From Euwallacea fornicatus (lineage: Eukaryota; Arthropoda; Insecta; Coleoptera; Curculionidae): a stretch of DNA of 64,000 bases. This document shows positions 10,007 through 19,960 of this stretch, in pieces; the stretch's first letter is position 1, and each line of letters begins with the position of its first letter. Both the position numbers and the translations under genes were made by a program. A model generated the notes under the pieces. It ran no database searches and was not told where the DNA came from. It saw nothing but the letters and a program-made list of their open reading frames with translations. The stretch spans positions 62,001 through 126,000 of the forward strand of contig NC_089578.1 in the NCBI RefSeq assembly GCF_040115645.1. The letters run 5' to 3'.

Positions 10007-13000
10007 CTAGGTACGGACAAGGTTCCGCACCCCACTCTTCTTCCTCTCGTTCTCTCTTACAATCTTGGCCCTCAAGATCTTCTCTATCAGGCCCTCAAAC
10101 GCTACCCACTTGCTCTTGCTCTCCACCAGCTCGTTCCCTATCGTGCTTCGGTTCAGGTCGAGTCCCCCCGCCCTTGCCTCGGCGCGATAGCTCTCCCACT
10201 CCGGACACGTCCACAGCGTGTGCTCCGGCGTGTCCTCCCTTTCGTCACAAAACCAACATTCCGCACTCCTTTCCACTCGTATCCGCTTCAGGTATTTCCC
10301 AAACACGCCGTGTCCGGTAAACACCTGAGCCAACATATACCCACTTTTCGTCCATTCGCACTCGTACCACTCACGGATCCGGGGTATGAAGGTCTTTGCC
10401 CGACCCTCATACTTCTCCCAGTCCCGCTCCCACTCTTTCATTACCCATTCCTTCACCCCACTTCTCCCTTCCCACATCATCGTTCTCTCCGTCACTCTAA
10501 TTCTCACCGGAGGTATTTTGGCCAGTGCCAACACCGCCTCGGTCGGTGCCGTCCTGTAGGCACCAGCCACCCGGAGTGTGAGCATACGGTTTGCCCTCTC
10601 CAGTATGGCCGTGTACCTTCCATACTCCAGTTCGGTTCCCCAGACTGGAGCAGCGTACAGCAGGACCGACGATGCCGCCATCACCATCAACCTCCTTCTT
10701 TCATACCCCAAACCACTCGCCCTAGGCAGAATGCCGTCGAGCTTCCCAATCACCTTAGCAACCTTTTCGGAGGTTCGTCGTACGTGCTCGCCGAAGCGAG
10801 CATTTCTGCCGATCCACACTCCGAGGTACTTCACGCATTCCTTCGTCTCGTACGAGACGTCGTCCACTCTCAGACTCATGCTTCTTATTTTCCTTCGCCC
10901 GGCCAGCAGCACCAGTTCGGTTTTATCCGTAGCCATGCTTAACCCCATGCGTTCGAACGTGTCGGCGACCAGTTCCATGGCCCATCTGGTCCTCGCCTCT
11001 AGGGTTACCCCGTCCTTCGCCGAGACCACCAACGCCAAGTCGTCCGCGTAAGCCACCGGGGTGACCCCTCGCGGGTACTCGACCGTCAGTATCCCGTCGT
11101 AGTAGAGGTTCCACAAGACGGGGCCCAGGACAGACCCTTGAGGAACGCCACAAGACAACTCTCGAACCCCCCCGTCAGGTAACACCAAAACCCGATCTTG
11201 CAGGTACGACTGAACTACGTTCAAGAGGTACCCGCTCACCTGGGCCCTTTTCATCACTTCGATGATTAGGTCCCAAGGCGCCGTATTGAAGGCGTTCTTT
11301 ACATCTATCGTTACCATGACGCAGAAGTCCGCGTGTTTGCAACTTTCCTCCCTGATCCCCTCCACTATTCTCATGACCGCTTGCATGGCGTCCAAGGTGC
11401 TCCTGCCCTTGACGAACCCATACTGACTCGCGCTCACCATTCCCAAAGCATTCGCTTCGTTCAGCAGTCTGGACTTGACCACCTTTTCCGCCACTTTCCC
11501 GAGTCCGTCCACGAGGCATATGGGCCGGTACGAGACCTCCGCCCCCGGATCACGCTTCGGTTTCTCCACCAGCACCAGTCGAGTCCTCTTCCAGACTTTA
11601 GGGTACTCGCCCGAGGTCAAGATGCTATTCACGCAACTCGCCATACCCTGGGGCGCTGCCCCAAGATATAGCTTCAAAACCTCGTTCGGTAGCCCGTCCA
11701 GTCCCGGAGCCTTGCGGCTCTTGAGACTCCCGACGGCCTGACGGATTTCCTCAGTCGTGACTCGAGGCACGTCATTCGGTCCCGTTTGTATCTTTTCCCA
11801 CACTACCCGCGGCTTATCCGGGAACAGCGTGTCCACCTGCTTTTGCATCTCTGCCTCCGGCAGGGGACCATTGCTCAGGCGGCCAAGTTTCTCGGTCACT
11901 ATTTTGTAACCGAGTCCCCAGACGTCCGTCTCCAGCTCCGCACAAACTTTCTTCCACTCGTCCCTCTTGGCATCCCTTACGGATTCCTTGAGGGCCTTAC
12001 GCTCTCTCTTGTACTCTGCCGCTGCACCCGTATCTGTCACATTCCCTCTTCCTCGCTCTCGCGTCCATCTTCTCCTCGCTCTTATACACGCTCTTCTCCT
12101 TTCGGCAATTTCATCACTTCACCAGTACACCGCTCGTTTCATCTTCCCTTTCCCACTGTCACGCTTACTCATGCACTCGTCACAGGTCTCGCTTATCTCC
12201 CGAACGATTTCTTCGGGAGTTTCCACGATACCCAGACCTTCCCGCTCCTTCACGTACCGGCTCACATTTTCCAATCCTTTTTTACTCACCACCCATCCTC
12301 CTTTTCTCACGCTCACTTCCACACCACCCCCAGATACCACCCCCACTCGCTTTATGCGGTACGAGAGGTACCTGTGGCCACTCCCGCTCTCCATTTCAAC
12401 CTCAACTCTCCAGTCTCTCACCCAGCCACTCACAGACGCTCCCGCCATGGTAACGTCAATCAGTGACCTGCCGTTCCGATTACCGAACGTCCACTCATCC
12501 CCGGTGTTGATGGGGACGAGCTCCGCCGCATCCAGGAACTCTTCCAGAACCCGTCCGTAGGCATTCGTCACCCGAGAACCGAACCGCTCACTCTTAGCGT
12601 TCAGGTCCCCAGCAATGAGGACCTTCCTGCTGTCACGCCCCCTGACGTAGCCCCCCAACCGATCGAGCCAAGCCGTGAAATCGGCGGCGGTCCTACTCGG
12701 CGAGAAGTACGCGGAGACGAGAGTGATACCGTTCAGCTCCGCAACGACGAATCCCCGGTCCCGGTGGAGCGACTTCACCCTAACACCCGGCGCTAGCCAG
12801 ATGAAGGCGTCGTCACCCCTGTCCCGTACTAGGTTCCGCCCGGCTAGACACGGCTCCTGCCCGAGCACCACGTCGACGCCCCGCTCTCTGATCACCTGGT
12901 ACATGAGGTCCATCGCGAGACGGCCCCTGTCCAGGTTAATCTGCAGACACCGCAGTTCCCTGTCCGACGCCATTGCATACAACCACTCCTCACGCTCGCA

Positions 13001-13009
13001 CTCACTCAC
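10007..13009 (-). pseudogene. Non-LTR ORF2: endonuclease and reverse transcriptase with one stop codon
   Basis: A single frame of about 1000 codons is broken only by TGA at 12119-12121, where the context RAVYW*SDEIAER suggests loss of the second Trp of a YWW motif. Residues 1-230 or so are an APE-type endonuclease: QINLDRGR, LGQEPCLAG, AGDLNAKSERFGS, SLIDVTMAG and SGSGHRYLSY. The RT follows: RKAPGLDGLPNE, YRPICLVDGLGK, GFVKGRSTLDAM, VKNAFNTAPW, PQGSVLGPVLW and catalytic YADD at 11039-11050. The C-terminus has the knuckle ECWFCDEREDTPEHTLWTC. Length and order fit R1-clade ORF2. The upstream AUG at 13009 follows ORF1's stop by 31 bases. Confidence 0.88.
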
Positions 13010-13042
13010 TCACCCAAACACGCACACTTACCCGTGTCCCTC

Positions 13043-13365
13043 CTAGTCCTTCCTCGGCCCGTCTTTCCTCCTCCTGTCCCCGTTCCTTTTGCCGTCGTTC
13101 ACCAACGGCTTAGGGAACGTGGTGGTCCGTGAGGCCTTCGCCCCTCCAGCCCTGTCCGGCTCCGTCGTCTCCACCGGCTCACCCCCCGCCTCGGGTTCCT
13201 CCTCAGTTCCGGACTCGCCCACAGTCTCGAGTTCCCCCTCGGCTTTGGACTCGCCCACAGTCTCGAGTTCCCCCTCGGCTTTGGACTCGCCCCCAGCCTC
13301 GAGTTTCCCCTCGGCTTTGGACTCGCCCACAGCCTTAGATTTCCCCTTCGCTTTAGGCTCGCCCT
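13043..13365 (-). pseudogene. Non-LTR ORF1, C-terminal remnant with a 12-residue repeat
   Basis: It is open from the 5' junction at 13365 to a TAG at 13043. It encodes a Glu/Lys/Gly-rich stretch in which VGESKAEGELET recurs about four times, then an acidic-proline region and a basic end (GKRNGDRRRKDGPRKD). No zinc knuckle is left, because the element is truncated here. The plus-strand open frames across the same bases are antisense shadows. Confidence 0.6.
13207..13365. repeat. 36 bp coding minisatellite, about 4.4 copies
   Basis: On the plus strand the unit begins TTGGACTCGCCCACAG and ends CCCTCGGCT, 36 bases in all. Two central copies are identical, and the flanking ones have a few substitutions. 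The period is a multiple of three and encodes a 12-residue repeat in ORF1. Confidence 0.75.
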
Positions 13366-13560
13366 AAGTTGTCCAGACCTAACACCCGTTGACTTTTTTT
13401 ACAGGGCCACCTAAAATCTTTTGCTTTTAAAAAGCAGCCCGACTCAATTGAGGTACTGCAAAAAAGAAGTATTTAGGCATGTCGGGCTATTTTAAGGCTC
13501 TGTTATTGTCAGGACAATGGCGGAAACCACTTTGAACACTTAATTAAACAAAAGGTAAAT
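13366..13560 (+). pseudogene. Mariner-like transposase, 3' part after the insertions
   Basis: Starting in the second copy of the target duplication, the frame continues GHLKSFAFKKQPDSIEVLQK and, after one stop, ACRAI... and NGGNHFEHLIK. This is the C-terminal tail expected after DFFLWG in these transposases. It shares no sequence with the end of the plus-strand retrotransposon, so it is target DNA. Confidence 0.6.
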
Positions 13561-13830
13561 GCAAACGTTCCGTTTCTTTTTTATTTACTAATTTGCTACG
13601 TGCTGGGACAAATGCGACGTTAGTTAACACTACCTCAAAGCACTTTTAAAGAGCTTTAAAATGAGGCATTACGGGTGGGGGTTGCCATTTAAGGTTGCTG
13701 AGGCGAGGAGGGGGGTTAGTAAGTTCGTAATCTTGGTTCCCCCTATTTACTATAAAAACGTTTTTGATGATATTTTTTAATGTTTTTCCATTCCCGAGAC
13801 GTGTCATTACGAGTTGTTGACATGTCACCC

Positions 13831-14385
13831 TCTACAAGGGGACGATTGCGAGGGGCAAGTAACCCTTAGAATAGAGCACATTTATTCGTTAACGTTAACT
13901 AAAACTTTTAATTGGCAGAGGTCGAACCAAACAACGCGATAGAATTATTCCGAACTATAAATACATGTTATGGTTGCAAATAATACCGTATTATGCATCG
14001 CGGCTGCGAAGTGGGTTATTATGCCCCGCACGTCAAGCTTAAATCCCGAGGTGCGCAGCACTAACGAATCTGCGTTGCGCGAGGCTTCAGTATTTCACAA
14101 CCGCACTGCATATACGACTTTTTCCACCACGAGATGTTTAATTGGGCATTCACGGCCTTGGTAATCGTAGATAAAACAACGTTTGAGAAAAAAGCGGCAA
14201 AACGTACTCTATAATCGATCAGTTCATTTAATAATCTGTTACAGCTAGCAGTGGAAAAACATTTTCTTTAAATCACTATGGGATAAATTGTTATTTAGAG
14301 CGCTTCTTCTCGTTGAATAATTGACTCCTTATATCAAAATTTAATAAAACTACACATTACTGTTTTAAATAAAATTAGCTCATAA
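13831..14385. other. No gene recognised
   Basis: AT-rich sequence between two transposons. I see no coding motif, terminus or RNA gene. Confidence 0.5.
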
Positions 14386-15125
14386 ACTAACGGACAAAAC
14401 TGAGGAAGCTTTAAATTTTTTTTTGTTTTTTTATAAATTTAACTTCACCCTGTGCATCATCCCTGTGAATGTTGCCCACTTCTAAGGAAATATTTATTCG
14501 ATACGTTCAATATAATTTTTTTTCTTTTCACAATGGCGAACGCATTTGTTGATTTGTAATTTATTCATCGGGATAAGACTGAGGACATTTTGCTTTGCAA
14601 AAAACGCATTGTCGGTTGAATCCTATGAATGTCGTGCGAAGTGTATTCATACGAGGTGGATCTACAGTGTTTTGAGAATGTCCTTTAGAATGTGTTTGTC
14701 CCGTGGTTTGCAACCGAACATTTTTTAGAGCTTTTCATAATGACACAAAGCTTGGGAAAGCATTTATTGGTGCATAAATCTATGGGGTCCAAAGTTTCAA
14801 AGGGGTACAGCGCATGAGTAAACGCGGTTACTTTCTACGTATTCTCAAACTCTACACATTCTTCACTTCTCTTTACCTGCACATTCTCAAAAACACGATA
14901 GGACCAGTTTGAGACAAAAATTAGCCCGTTTCTTGGATATTCCAACGCGACAACGATCCAAGGCGCAAAGTGGTAAAAGTTCCTTCCCGGCTTAGAGCAG
15001 CAAAAATTGATGTTTCGGACTGGCCAGCGCGAAGTCCCGATCCGAATCCAATTGAAAACTTATGGAGTGAGTTGAAAGCTCAGGTTAGGAAACAAAAATG
15101 TTTCCTCAGTTTTGTCCATTAGTGT
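14386..15125 (+). mobile_element. Internally deleted Tc1-like element
   Basis: The ends are inverted repeats: ACTAACGGACAAAACTGAGG at 14386-14405 and its complement CCTCAGTTTTGTCCATTAGT at 15104-15123, with one mismatch. Near the right end, 15015-15100 on plus reads SDWPARSPDPNPIENLWSEL, the DDE motif of Tc1-type transposases with its final Glu. Most of the rest of the transposase is gone. Confidence 0.75.
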
Positions 15126-15744
15126 AGCTAACTCCGACGCTGCGCGTCTCTTCAATCTGGCTAGTAATGAAACACTTTCTATCTCTGTATGCAATACAGG
15201 GTGCCGGGAGAAAAACTTTCGTCCATTTGACGAACGATTAGGAACATAATTTTGAGGAAGAAGGTCCTTGCGACAGGGGTTGAAAATCTAACAGAAAAAA
15301 AAAATTAACTTAATGACGAAAGAGCTATGATAATCTCAAAATTGTAATAAAATGCCGAAAAACGTATTTGACAGATGTTGGCCGTTTGACGTGCAACGAA
15401 AAAACTTAAAATTATCCAACGGCAACATTGCTAAAAGCAATTTGAAACTTCCTTAATGTCTAAAAACACAAGTCAATCGGTAAAAGCACACTTAAGCGGC
15501 AACGCCGCATTTGAATCCTCAAAATCTGGCCCCTTGAAGGGTCGCTCAAGTTAACTTAATTAGCCCTGGATCCGTTGTTAACAGGTATTGGACCTGAAAA
15601 AACGTGTAAAAATATATATCTAATTTATGCGGCTACTTAGGGGGGCTTGCAAATAAAATAAGCAGGACGCGACGTTGCCAACTCTCAATTTTTGTTTTGT
15701 TTTCCGGGAAAATGGTATTTGCGACCCCTGTTGTTAGGGACTTT
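15126..15744. other. Transposon terminus and unassigned sequence
   Basis: TACAGGGTGCCGGGAG at about 15197 is a mariner/MITE-like terminus. The rest (GAACGATTAGG..., several A-rich tracts) is non-coding as far as I can tell. It lies just downstream of the transporter gene's probable poly(A) site. Confidence 0.4.
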
Positions 15745-15750
15745 TTTATT
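15745..15750 (-). terminator. Candidate poly(A) signal AATAAA for the transporter gene
   Basis: This is the first AATAAA on the minus strand after the stop codon, about 158 bases downstream. It would give a short 3' UTR. No GT-rich downstream element was checked in detail, and a more distal signal is possible. Confidence 0.4.
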
Positions 15751-15907
15751 CAAAATAATGTTCTAACTCACTGGTTAAATTTGCGAAAGTTATTTCCCTA
15801 ACACCCAGTGCGTTATTACAATAATGCAGTATTACCATACTTTTTATCGTGTAAGTTAAAAAATTGTTGGAAGCATCGCATAAAAAATTTGTTTAGTTTC
15901 TATTTGT

Positions 15908-16076
15908 CTATACAGCAGATTCATCAAGCACAGAATCGACTTTATTGGTTAATAAATCACATTTGGAGGACTTGCTAACAGGTTTTGGAGCGGAATTTTC
16001 ATTGGCCGCAACTACGTTCTCATCTTCTGCTTTTGCTGCCATCTCACGGTTGTGAAGGAATCCGGCAAGAGACCAC
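15908..16076 (-). CDS. SLC16-like transporter, last coding exon and stop
   Basis: The acceptor is CAAACCCTTAG. It encodes WSLAGFLHNREMAAKAEDEN, then an Asn/Ala/Lys/Ser-rich end (SAPKPVSKSSK) and DSVLDESAV followed by TAG. The visible exons together give 558 residues. MCT proteins are typically 450-700 residues, so what is missing at the 5' end is probably one short exon with helix 1. The C-terminal sequence is low in complexity and cannot be checked by motif. Confidence 0.8.
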
Positions 16077-16139
16077 CTAAGGGTTTGTAGTACCAAAGAT
16101 AGATAAAAAGATGTGCAAGACCCAAAACTGGTGTCATAC

Positions 16140-16302
16140 CTTCGTCCCTTCTTGTCAATCACCGAGGGCATCTCTGCTATGAGATTATTTTCGAATTCAC
16201 TAAGCATCAGGTAGTTCTCTACTTTGTTACAGGACGTGATGCAGTCTCCAATGTAACTTAAATCGTCTAAAATATCATCCGGAAGATCCATGTCGGCGAT
16301 GC
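16140..16302 (-). CDS. SLC16-like transporter, exon 7 (cytosolic tail)
   Basis: The acceptor is GTGTTCCAG and the donor is CGAAG|GTATGA. It encodes the acidic tail: IADMDLPDDILDDLSYIGDC, then KVENYLMLSEFENNLIAEMP and KKGRR. No membrane helices remain. Leucine and acidic residues suggest a docking or trafficking tail, which is inference. The following intron is 63 bp, has no in-frame stop and is a multiple of three, so an unspliced message would stay open and gain 21 residues. Confidence 0.82.
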
Positions 16303-16360
16303 CTGGAACACCCACATTGCATTACCGAAAATCACTAACTTTTTTGATCAAATATCAAAC

Positions 16361-16714
16361 CTTCTTCGGATATGCAGGTGAGTTCGCCCTTATCCCCAGC
16401 CGATATCACTAAGTTATCGGTAACTCCCCCGGAATGGTTCTGCACCATGTCTGCACTCAGTATAAAAGCAGTGGCGGCGGTGGCCGAACCCAAACCGTGA
16501 TCATTTTCAGGCTCTTGCGTGAAGGACAACTTCCTAGTTTGCGGACAAGATTCGTTCAAGCACAGGTGACGAGTGCCGTTTTCTCTGGTGTGCTTGTGAT
16601 GTGATATCCTGTGCCTGTGCAAATCTGTGAGAAATAGAGCCAGACTTCCCAGCAGAGTGCATACAGAACTGAAGTAGTACCCTGTGCGATTTCCGAATTT
16701 GTCGTTTAGATATC
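16361..16714 (-). CDS. SLC16-like transporter, exon 6
   Basis: The acceptor is TTTTTTAG after a 59 bp intron. The exon encodes GYLNDKFGNRTG, the last transmembrane helix (YFSSVCTLLGSLALFLTDL) and the start of a hydrophilic cytosolic tail rich in His, Arg and Glu. The tail continues to CISEEG. I place the donor at GAAGAAG|GTTTGA, a weak non-consensus site, because the next exon restores IADMDLPDD in frame. If the 58 bp intron were retained, the frame would stop at 16335-16337 after only a few extra residues. Confidence 0.82.
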
Positions 16715-16773
16715 CTAAAAAAGTTATATTTATTTAATTGGTGGACTAATCCTTGATTCAAGTCAAAACCTAC

Positions 16774-16911
16774 CTGAGAGCGGAATACCAATTGCTATGG
16801 GTACGGCTTGTGAGAACTGAACAAATCCCCATGTCCTCGAAAAGTGTCTGGCCCGTACGCGTTCATAAGTGTACATTTTTAAAGAGTAGCAATACCCCCC
16901 AAAAAAGAAAC
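16774..16911 (-). CDS. SLC16-like transporter, exon 5
   Basis: The acceptor is GTTTTCCAG and the donor is CTCAG|GTAGGT. It encodes GFFFGGYCYSLKMYTYERVR and then WGFVQFSQAVPIAIGIPLSG, the helix 10/11 region of an MCT-like protein, including the charged YTYERVRARHF loop. The remarkable part is the acceptor. A mariner-like terminal repeat ends within about ten bases upstream of it, at 16919-16921, so transposon sequence supplies much of the pyrimidine tract. The intron upstream is 5274 bp and holds three mariner remnants and two foldback MITEs. Confidence 0.88.
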
Positions 16912-16919
16912 CTGGAAAA

Positions 16920-18190
16920 CAGAAAGTGTCCTGAAAGGAGCAATCCACACTTAACGAAGTGATTCTACCACAAAAATGAATGTGACAAGTTCTTATAACT
17001 CTTTTTCGGTCAAATCAAAAATAACGCATCAGCAAGGCGTTAGTTAGGTTTTGATAGTAATTTTTTTTAAATAACTTTTTTTTTGATTATCCGATTGTTT
17101 TAAGATTTGGTATAATTGTTACTTATGGTCGTTTGTATTATTGGTTAAAAGTTGACGTTGATCCCTTAACTTTTAGGGGTCGAACTCACCCTTGCCATCT
17201 ATCCATAACATATCCCTAACATTTTAGTTTTTTGTCGCGTAACTTTTCAAAAATAAAAATATAACAGCGCTAATAACTACGTCAAAAAGGTTTACTTGCT
17301 TCATCTCTCTAAAATGGGCGATTTTCGAGGAAATCTACTTTTAAAATGATCTCGCACGGAGTAAATTCTAAAAAACACAAGAGTGTTATTACTTATTCAA
17401 TAGTCGATTAGGTAATGGATATCATTAGATTTTGTAATACAGTTTTAAAATCGTCATAGCAAATTTTCAGTGTTGTCCATCCTCCGCATTGCACAAATTA
17501 AGCCTTCGCGAGAAATTCCGACGAACCCTTAAAAGTATTCCATCCCTTCGTTTAACCTCCTAACACTTGTCAATGATTCCCCGCCGCAATTCGTGAGGGT
17601 TGCTTACTAGCGTGCGATATACCAGCGATTATAGATACCCCCAAAAGAAAAAATCCGTGGGGTTTAAGTCGGGAGATCTGGGGGTCCTCTCTGCAAACCC
17701 ACGTCCTGTCCACATTTCAGGAAACGTTTCATTTACGAATCTACTAACAGCTACGCCATAATGTGGAGAAGCTTCATCTTCTAACGATCCCATTGAGTTT
17801 GTAGCTTGAACGGGTACATCTTCTAGAAGAATAGGGAACTGATTTTTAAAGAAATTAAAAGATGTGCCATTATTGCCCATTGATGATTATTACATAAATT
17901 AAGTAACGCGTCATGTCCAAATCTAGCTCCACCCATGAGTTGCAAACTTCCTTGAAAATTTTCATCGTCATTATGGATATCGAGGATTCTATCGCACATA
18001 TTCACACGAGACCGAGGGATCTTCTAGATGTAGAGCCTGAAACTTGTGGTAATGGAACAGATGAAGGAGTTTGTTTCTTTAACACCTCGTGCAGTATACT
18101 TTTTGGAACAATTTTGCAATTAGTAGCCTCCACAGCTTGGTTGACACATGCGCTTGCTTTTAATGAAATTTTTCACAGCCGTTTCACATG
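16920..18190 (-). mobile_element. Mariner-like element next to the exon 5 acceptor
   Basis: The left terminal region (16920-17350) is the same sequence as the terminal repeats of the element at 40141-43100. Shared blocks are GTGTCCTGAAA, CACTTAACGAAGTGATTC, TCTTATAACTCTTTTTC, TTATCCGATTGTTTTAAGAT and ATCTACTTTTAAAAT. An inner GCAAGGCGTT lies about 111 bp in. The other terminal repeat appears lost where the next remnant begins at 18190. Confidence 0.7.
17629..18060 (-). pseudogene. Mariner-like transposase fragment
   Basis: Minus-strand translation gives GGARFGHDALLNLCNNHQWA, then DEASPHYGVAVSRFVNETFP and TPRSPDLNPTDFFFWGYL. A Trp-sized gap leaves 40 rather than 41 residues between the aspartates. 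The copy at 41328-41651 is the same family in better shape (QDGASPHDG, WTPRSPDLNPTDFFFWG). It cannot encode an active enzyme. Confidence 0.72.
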
Positions 18191-19000
18191 AATGTTGCTG
18201 AATTTTATTGATACAGCGCTCAATTTCCTCTTTCAATCCACGACCTAAACCGCAGGTTTCAAAAATCCTCTGAGGACAAAGTCCAAGGGTGTTAGATCTT
18301 GCGACCGTAGCGGCCGGCCCATATCGTCAGATCGGGATGTCACGCGGCCCGGAAACAACTCGTGCAGTAATCGAATTATGTCGCGGGCTGCACGACACGT
18401 GGCCCCGTCTTGTTGAAATCACACGTCATCCACATCCATATCTTGCAATGTAAGTACGAATAACTGGATACAACATGTCGCGATAGGGACCGCCATCAAC
18501 CCTTACTGTCCGACCAGTCACCGTTATGGGGAAAAGAATGGTCCGATGATGACTCCCGCCAAAGGCCACACCAAACAGCGACAGATTGTGGATGAATTTT
18601 TTTTTCAAAAATAACGCGCACATTCACTCGACCTCGAATGCGACAATTTTAACGATTAACGAACTCTCTTCGCGCTGCATGGCCGATGGGCTTCAGATCT
18701 TGGGCAATCGATCTTTGTAGGCATACAGGTGCAAATCGATCGGGAGTATATGCCGTGGAGGGCTTCTGAAAATGTCGAATTCTTGACAAAAGTCTCCCGC
18801 AGTCGCAGCAACTCTCTCCCGAACTGCGTCGACGTTTTCTGGTGAACGACTTGTTGACGGGTGGCCGGGGCGTCCAAGATCACTAATTGGTCCAGTCTGC
18901 CTAAACGTTTTAATTCATCTCTTCACAGTTGATGAATCTAAATCACTATTCCGACCATGTCACGTATGAAAATTGCGATGGAAACTGCAGCTGCGAAACC
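18190..19000 (-). pseudogene. Second, different mariner-like transposase relic
   Basis: The N-terminal part near 18660-18870 reads GRPGHPSTSRSPENVDAVRE and DLHLYAYKDRLPK, typical of the helix-turn-helix and linker (SRSTLHRIL-like). The catalytic region near 18290-18420 reads FQQDGATCRAARDIIRLLHE and then LRSQDLTPLDFVLRGFL. It contains frameshifts. It abuts the element at 16920-18190 head to tail. Confidence 0.62.
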
Positions 19001-19429
19001 TTGATAATTTTTCAAATATCGCTCAACAATGAGAGCTTGTTACTGTTCCGAATTCGCACTTTCAATTGCTCTAATCCATGTCACGTGATTTTTTTTCTTT
19101 AAACATTTCATTGCACAAATAGCGCGAAATTCAAATCTCACGTGAGCCATCAGGTGCCCTTCGTAAAGAGGCCGCAGTCACGCTCCCCGTGCTTTGATGT
19201 TAATAATAATATTAATTTAATTAAAAATTTCGAACATATTTTAATAAATTATAATTGAAATAGTGAAAGAAAATTATAAAAGGAGTTTGAATTGGAAGCT
19301 TTAACCTCGATGCATTACGCGCTCAGTTTACGTAATCTTAATATCGCACGTTGAATCGGTCGATGGAGAATCGCTGTTCCTTCCCTCGTTAAATTCAGTC
19401 GTAATTCATAAATGTTACTTGGAATTCAA

Positions 19430-19960
19430 CGGTGTAAACGGTTTTGAAGGTGCCCCCACAGAAAGCAATCCAAGGGATTTAAGTCTGGACTTCTAGCAGG
19501 CCGCCTCACCGGTCCCAGGTTCCCGGTCAATTGATTTGGAAAAGTCATAACCGTGCTAGATTAATCATCTGTTCGTCTCCAAGTTGATCCAGGATCTGAC
19601 ATAATATTAGTTCTAAGTGTCTTCCTGATGTCAAAGTGCAGTTATATGTCATAGGGCCACGGATTCTGTTGCGTCACTTGCCGGTGCAGACATTAAATGT
19701 CCACCGGTGGGGCTCATTATGTCCGTTAACATGCCGTTCTTCGAGAACGAGCACTCATCGGCCCGAATTGCATTTTTCAGTGGCTGCAACGAACATTTAA
19801 AACTAAAAAGATGCGTGACAATTGACAAATACTCCTTTTGACAAGGCCCTGCTGTCAGTTTTGACACTTGCCCTCGATAATCCGTCATTTGCTCTCCGAT
19901 GTTTATGGGAATTGTGTCAGGAGGAGGCAAAACTGAAGTGTCAGCTTCGGTTTTTTTCGC
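19430..19960 (-). pseudogene. Mariner-like transposase relic
   Basis: ADECSFSKNGMLTD at about 19750 is the first catalytic Asp region (normally TDECSFS). RPARSPDLNPLDCFLWGHLQ near 19450-19510 is the C-terminal DDE motif. The sequence between them is frame-broken. The long minus frame at 19649-20029 covers only the first part. Confidence 0.58.

Larger units (their letters stand above)
9817..13365 (-). mobile_element. R1-like non-LTR retrotransposon, minus strand, nearly intact ORF2
   Basis: On the minus strand it runs from 13365 (5', inside ORF1) to a poly-A tail seen as T24 at 9817-9840. It is flanked by a 15 bp target duplication, AAGTTGTCCAGACCT, at 9802-9816 and 13366-13380. The 3' UTR (about 9841-10006) shares its CCCGAGGAGG...ACCCGGYC...CCGCCTACCC blocks with fragments at 440, 9600 and 59768. 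Because it sits in the duplication made by the plus-strand element, it is the younger insertion. Confidence 0.88.
6770..13830 (+). mobile_element. Mariner-like element split by two nested non-LTR insertions
   Basis: The arms at about 6770-6970 and 13625-13830 are imperfect inverted repeats. The shared core is CCCCCAC-YYGTAATRCCTCATTTTAAAG, with matching CC-rich and AAAACGTT sequence outside it. The transposase reading frame runs 7310-7586 and resumes at 13366-13560, so the element was about 0.9 kb before 6.1 kb of retrotransposon entered it. No gene other than transposable-element genes is present. Confidence 0.65.

Noticed and set aside
10923..11519. Extra minus-strand frames of 76 and 114 codons inside ORF2
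   Set aside because: They are out of frame with the RT motifs and biased in composition by the GC-rich parent.
9791..12560. Long plus-strand open frames (383, 157, 112, 88, 226 and 197 codons)
   Set aside because: They are antisense shadows of the GC-rich minus-strand ORF2, which carries all the endonuclease and RT motifs.
13089..13367. Plus-strand Ser/Pro-rich frame with repeats
   Set aside because: It is the complement of the Glu/Lys repeat of ORF1; Ser/Pro composition follows from the 36 bp unit.
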